Source: UKL13-2 sp036394575 (GTDB taxonomy: Bacteria; Pseudomonadota; Gammaproteobacteria; Burkholderiales; Usitatibacteraceae). From it: a stretch of DNA of 64,000 bases. The stretch is from positions 1 to 64,000 of the forward strand of contig DASWEY010000026.1 in assembly GCA_036394575.1 (NCBI GenBank). Direction: 5' to 3'. Under the pieces are notes generated by a model, which was given only the letters and a program-made list of their open reading frames with translations, was not told the origin of the DNA and searched no databases. Positions 61,439-64,000 of the stretch are shown piece after piece (the stretch's first letter is position 1; every line of letters starts with the position of its first letter). The translations under genes were made by a program, and so were the position numbers.

Positions 61439-62129
61439 GGTAAATGAGGCCGCCGTGCTGTCTTGCCGCAATCTGGTCAAGACCTTTCATCAGGGCGCGG
61501 TCGATGTGCCGGTATTGCGCGGCATCGATTTCAGCGTCGGGCCCGGCGAGACCATCGCCATTGTCGGCGCGTCCGGCTCGGGCAAGAGCACCTTGCTGCA
61601 TATTCTGGGCGGGCTCGATGCGCCGACTGCGGGCGAGGTATCGCTGCTGGGCGAGCGCATGGATCAATTGTCGGCGGTGGCCCAGGGCCATTTGCGCAAC
61701 AAGGCGCTGGGCTTCATTTACCAGTTCCATCATTTGCTGCCGGAATTCACCGCGCTGGAAAACGTGGCGATGCCGCTGTGGATCGCCGCGCATGAACGCG
61801 GCGAGTCCCCAGCCGATATCCACGCGCGCGCCGCCGATATGCTCAATGACGTCGGCCTCGCGCATCGCCTGACCCACAAGCCGGGTGAGCTCTCCGGTGG
61901 CGAACGTCAGCGGGTGGCGGTGGCGCGCGCGCTGGTGACGCATCCCGCCTGCGTGCTGGCCGACGAGCCCACCGGCAATCTCGATCGCGGCACGGCGGAC
62001 CAGGTGTTCGAGCTGATCATGCGGCTGAACGCGAAATACCACACCGCCCTGGTGATGGTGACGCATGATCCGCAGCTGGCGGCGAAGATGAGCCGCCGGC
62101 TGGTGATTTCGGATGGGAAGTTGGGGTAG
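61431..62129 (+). CDS. lolD: Lipoprotein-releasing ABC transporter ATP-binding protein LolD
   Basis: ATPase of the Lol complex, 232 residues. Walker A GASGSGKSTLLHILGGLD, FIYQFHHLLPEFTALENV (the LolD-specific FHHLLPEFTALENV motif), signature LSGGERQRVAVARAL and Walker B VLADEPTGNLD. It overlaps the permease stop by 8 bases, so the two are co-translated. The ATG at 61431 is set by MSKVNEAAVLS. Confidence 0.95.
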   Translation: MSKVNEAAVLSCRNLVKTFHQGAVDVPVLRGIDFSVGPGETIAIVGASGSGKSTLLHILGGLDAPTAGEVSLLGERMDQLSAVAQGHLRNKALGFIYQFHHLLPEFTALENVAMPLWIAAHERGESPADIHARAADMLNDVGLAHRLTHKPGELSGGERQRVAVARALVTHPACVLADEPTGNLDRGTADQVFELIMRLNAKYHTALVMVTHDPQLAAKMSRRLVISDGKLG

Positions 62130-62171
62130 GTCCCCGCTCTTCTGCCAGCAATCGAGGCGATCTCCAAACCG

Positions 62172-62266
62172 TCACTGTCATCCCGGATTTAGTCCGGGAT
62201 CCAATTTTTGCAACCACGCGAGTGCAAACTAAATTGGGCCCCGGACTAAATCCGGGGCGACCGTGA
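62172..62266. repeat. Long inverted repeat with CCGGATTTAGTCCGG arms
   Basis: Two arms of about 36 bases (62172-62207 and 62231-62266) pair with a few mismatches. Each arm also contains its own palindrome (CCCGGATTTAGTCCGGG). It lies 43 bases from repeat copy E. Confidence 0.78.
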
Positions 62267-62309
62267 AGGGTTGAAGGTTGCCTCATTGGTCGCCGAACGA
62301 AAATCGTAG

Positions 62310-62373
62310 AACGCCATTTGGCGCGCCTTTCGAGGCAAAAACGCCTGGAAAGCCGCGCCAATACTAGAGTTTC
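62310..62373 (+). repeat. Dispersed palindromic repeat, copy E, overlapping the ATL gene end
   Basis: Starts AACGCCATTTGGCGCGCC, core GAGGCAAAAACGCCTGG, ends GCCGCGCCAATACTAGAGTTT. On the minus strand its last 9 bases are codons KL-stop of the alkyltransferase-like gene. Same orientation as copy B. Confidence 0.82.
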
Positions 62374-62732
62374 ACTTTCCCCACATACACATCCGCCGGC
62401 TGCCAGCGAAACCGCTTCAGATCGATTTTGCCCTCGGCGCTGATCGCAACCCCTTCGTTTTCCAGCAGTACCTTCTGATAATCGTCACCGCCGGATTGCC
62501 AATCCTTCAGCCGCAAACTGATACGGCCTTGCGCATTGATCACGCGCTGCCATGGCAGCTTGAAATTGTCCGGTGTGTTGCGCAGGGCGGTGCCGACTTG
62601 CCGGGCGCCGCGCGGAATGCCGGCGAGGGCAGCGATTTGCCCATAGGTGGCGACTTTGCCTTTGGGGATTTTCCGGATGACGGCGTAGATCTGCGCGTAT
62701 TTTTGCGCGACGGTTGGTTTGGCAGCGACCAT
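62364..62732 (-). CDS. Alkyltransferase-like protein (MGMT family, no catalytic cysteine)
   Basis: Alkyltransferase-like protein of 122 residues. The DNA-binding helix IYAVIRKIPKGKVATYGQIA and the arginine-finger GTALRNTP region match O6-alkylguanine transferases, but the active-site PCHRV motif reads LPWQRVINAQGR, with Trp for Cys, so it can bind but not dealkylate alkylguanine (as ATL1 does, flagging damage for excision repair). The ATG at 62732 is set by family homology. The stop codon and last two codons lie inside palindromic repeat copy E. It follows the alkA gene by 10 bases. Confidence 0.85.
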   Translation of the reverse strand: MVAAKPTVAQKYAQIYAVIRKIPKGKVATYGQIAALAGIPRGARQVGTALRNTPDNFKLPWQRVINAQGRISLRLKDWQSGGDDYQKVLLENEGVAISAEGKIDLKRFRWQPADVYVGKVKL

Positions 62733-62742
62733 TTTGTCGCCG

Positions 62743-63360
62743 TCAGTAAACCGAGGGCACCGGTTCCAGCGAGCGCCACAGATACCAGGTCGCCACCGTG
62801 TTCCAGGGCGCCCAGCGTTCCTGATAGGCCACCACTTCGGCCTTGCTGAGTCGCTCGCCATTGTGGAAGTGTTTTTCGATGGCGCGCACCAGGCCGATAT
62901 CGTCGACCGGAAACACATTGCCGCGCATCAGGTAAAAAATCAGGAACATCTCCGCGCTCCAGCGGCCGATGCCCTTGACGCGCACCAGGTCCTCGATCAC
63001 TTCATCGTCGCTCATATGCGGCCAGCGGCGCGTGTTGACCAGCTTGTCGTCGAAATGGCGCGCCAGGTCCTTGAGATAGACCACCTTACTGCCGGAAAGG
63101 CCGCAGGCGCGCATCGCGTCGACTTCCATGGCGAGGATGGCCGGCGGTGAGATCGCATCGGCGGCCTCGACCACGCGATTCCACACCGATTGCGCGGCCT
63201 TCACCGAAATCTGCTGGCCGACAATGGCGCGCGCCAGGGTCGAGAAGGCATTGCCGCGCGAACGCAGATTGGCGGCCGGGTATTGCTTGACCAGGCCGCG
63301 CATCAGCTTGCAGCGCTTGGAGAGATCGCGGCAGGCTTCCTGCCAGTAGTCGGGAGTCAT
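62743..63360 (-). CDS. DNA-3-methyladenine glycosylase II-like (HhH-GPD)
   Basis: Base-excision glycosylase of 205 residues in the helix-hairpin-helix-GPD superfamily. The core helices start FSTLARAIVGQQISVKAAQS, the HhH-GPD loop is RVKGIGRWSAEMFLIFYL, and the catalytic Asp lies in NVFPVDDIGLVRAI. It removes alkylated purines. The alkA-like domain lacks the N-terminal extension of E. coli AlkA. It overlaps the DUF2062 gene by four bases (ATGA), and the alkyltransferase-like gene follows, forming a small alkylation-repair unit. Confidence 0.9.
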   Translation of the reverse strand: MTPDYWQEACRDLSKRCKLMRGLVKQYPAANLRSRGNAFSTLARAIVGQQISVKAAQSVWNRVVEAADAISPPAILAMEVDAMRACGLSGSKVVYLKDLARHFDDKLVNTRRWPHMSDDEVIEDLVRVKGIGRWSAEMFLIFYLMRGNVFPVDDIGLVRAIEKHFHNGERLSKAEVVAYQERWAPWNTVATWYLWRSLEPVPSVY

Positions 63361-63935
63361 GGTTTGTCCAGAGCGTGTTTGAGGGCGTTCTTTTGCGCCA
63401 ATCGGCGTTGGCGATTCTTCCACATTTTCGAGATCGCGCAACGCCAGATGATGAGCGTGCCGAAATAGCCGAGGATGGCGCTGATGGTTGCCTGGATGGC
63501 GAGGCCGATCAGCAGCGTATCGCCCAGCGAGATAAACCAGTGGAACAGCTGCGGCAGCACGTTCCAGATGTCGTTCAGCGTCCAGTTGAATTCGGGCGGC
63601 GGCAGCATATTGCCGTGCTCGCCCGTGACCAGCGCGCCGATCTGGTACGCCAGCAGGTAGAGGGGGACGAAGGTCAGCGGATTGGTGTACCAGGTGGCGA
63701 ACATGGCTGCCAGGATATTGGCGCGTAGCGGAACGGCGATCAGCAGCGCCGCCAGCATTTGCACCGGCCCCGGGATCAGCCCGGTGACGAGGCCGATGGC
63801 GATCCCCAGGGCCACGCCGCGCCGATGCATATGCCAGAGTCGCGGATGCCCCAGCCATGGCGTCAGGAAGCGCAGGTATTTATTGCCGGTGATGGATTCC
63901 GGTTTGGGCAGATTGTCGCGGAGGAAACGTTTCAT
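63357..63935 (-). CDS. DUF2062 membrane protein
   Basis: Conserved integral membrane protein of 192 residues, DUF2062 family. The core is VALGIAIGLVTGLIPGPVQM, then LRANILAAMFATWYTNPLTF, which holds the family NP motif, and two further helices. Function unknown. Its stop overlaps the glycosylase start by four bases, so it is translated with the repair genes. Confidence 0.9.
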   Translation of the reverse strand: MKRFLRDNLPKPESITGNKYLRFLTPWLGHPRLWHMHRRGVALGIAIGLVTGLIPGPVQMLAALLIAVPLRANILAAMFATWYTNPLTFVPLYLLAYQIGALVTGEHGNMLPPPEFNWTLNDIWNVLPQLFHWFISLGDTLLIGLAIQATISAILGYFGTLIIWRCAISKMWKNRQRRLAQKNALKHALDKP

Positions 63936-63938
63936 GGC

Positions 63939-64000
63939 TCAGCCGGCAGTGCCGGGCGCTGCTTTCATGTCGTCAAAGACGAAGGGGACTGCGTTAGGCC
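63939..64000 (-). CDS. C-terminal end of an upstream gene (partial, unidentified)
   Basis: An open frame reads PNAVPFVFDDMKAAPGTAG and stops at 63939, three bases before the DUF2062 ATG. The residues are protein-like, but too few to identify. It is cut by the window edge. Confidence 0.4.
   Translation of the reverse strand, partial: PNAVPFVFDDMKAAPGTAG

Overview
The window looks like a chromosomal segment of a betaproteobacterium, most likely order Burkholderiales. The signs are high GC (roughly 60-65% in most genes), a class I polyhydroxyalkanoate (PHA) locus with phasin and PhaR, an orphan Bug/TctC receptor, a recJ-rpfE pair, and the gene orders trxB...ftsK-lolA...rarA-serS, ispD-ispF, bamD/rluD-pgeF and prfB-lysS. 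I cannot name a genus. No tRNA, rRNA, prophage, insertion sequence or CRISPR array was seen.

Layout. 1-8839 (minus) is a lipid A aminoarabinose (arn) cluster running into purE-purK: arnT, one SMR-type flippase subunit, arnB, arnC, a stand-alone formyltransferase, a TMEM175-like membrane gene, a stand-alone UDP-glucuronate decarboxylase, LysE, purE, purK (cut by the window edge). ArnA is split in two with the TMEM175-like gene between the halves, and no arnD is present. 8954-14418 holds smr, trxB, a Crp/Fnr regulator, ftsK and lolA. A minus-strand block of accessory genes (14428-18081: phosphatase, methyltransferase, CocE hydrolase) separates lolA from rarA-serS. 21179-25675 has a histidine phosphatase, mltF, a quinone oxidoreductase and ispD-ispF. 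26061-32712 has a kinase fused to a cyclic-nucleotide-binding domain, mnmH, tesA, and the divergent ybbA-ybbP transporter.

32808-34091 is an AT-rich two-gene islet (HTH regulator plus unknown membrane protein) that looks acquired. 34162-43338 carries the orphan receptor, an EamA transporter, sixA, divergent ppx/ppk1, divergent bamD/rluD and pgeF. 43391-49732 has a ZIP metal transporter behind a Zur-like dyad, then the PHA locus: phaC, phaB, a second convergent reductase, phasin and phaR. 49803-64000 contains rimO, cfa, lysS, prfB (with its programmed +1 frameshift), mscS, recJ-rpfE, lolC/E-lolD, an alkA plus alkyltransferase-like pair, and a DUF2062 gene.

Two signals cut across genes. Five copies of a 62-66 bp palindromic element with a central GCAAAAAYG-like core lie between genes (18.25, 25.82, 32.72, 35.26 and 62.31 kb). 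Three of them sit beside a second, longer inverted repeat, and one supplies a stop codon. Four genes (ftsK, rarA, the EamA transporter, rpfE) have a -10-like hexamer exactly 6 bases before the start codon, which suggests leaderless transcripts. Storage and stress physiology (PHA, polyphosphate, cyclopropane lipids, lipid A modification) is the functional theme.
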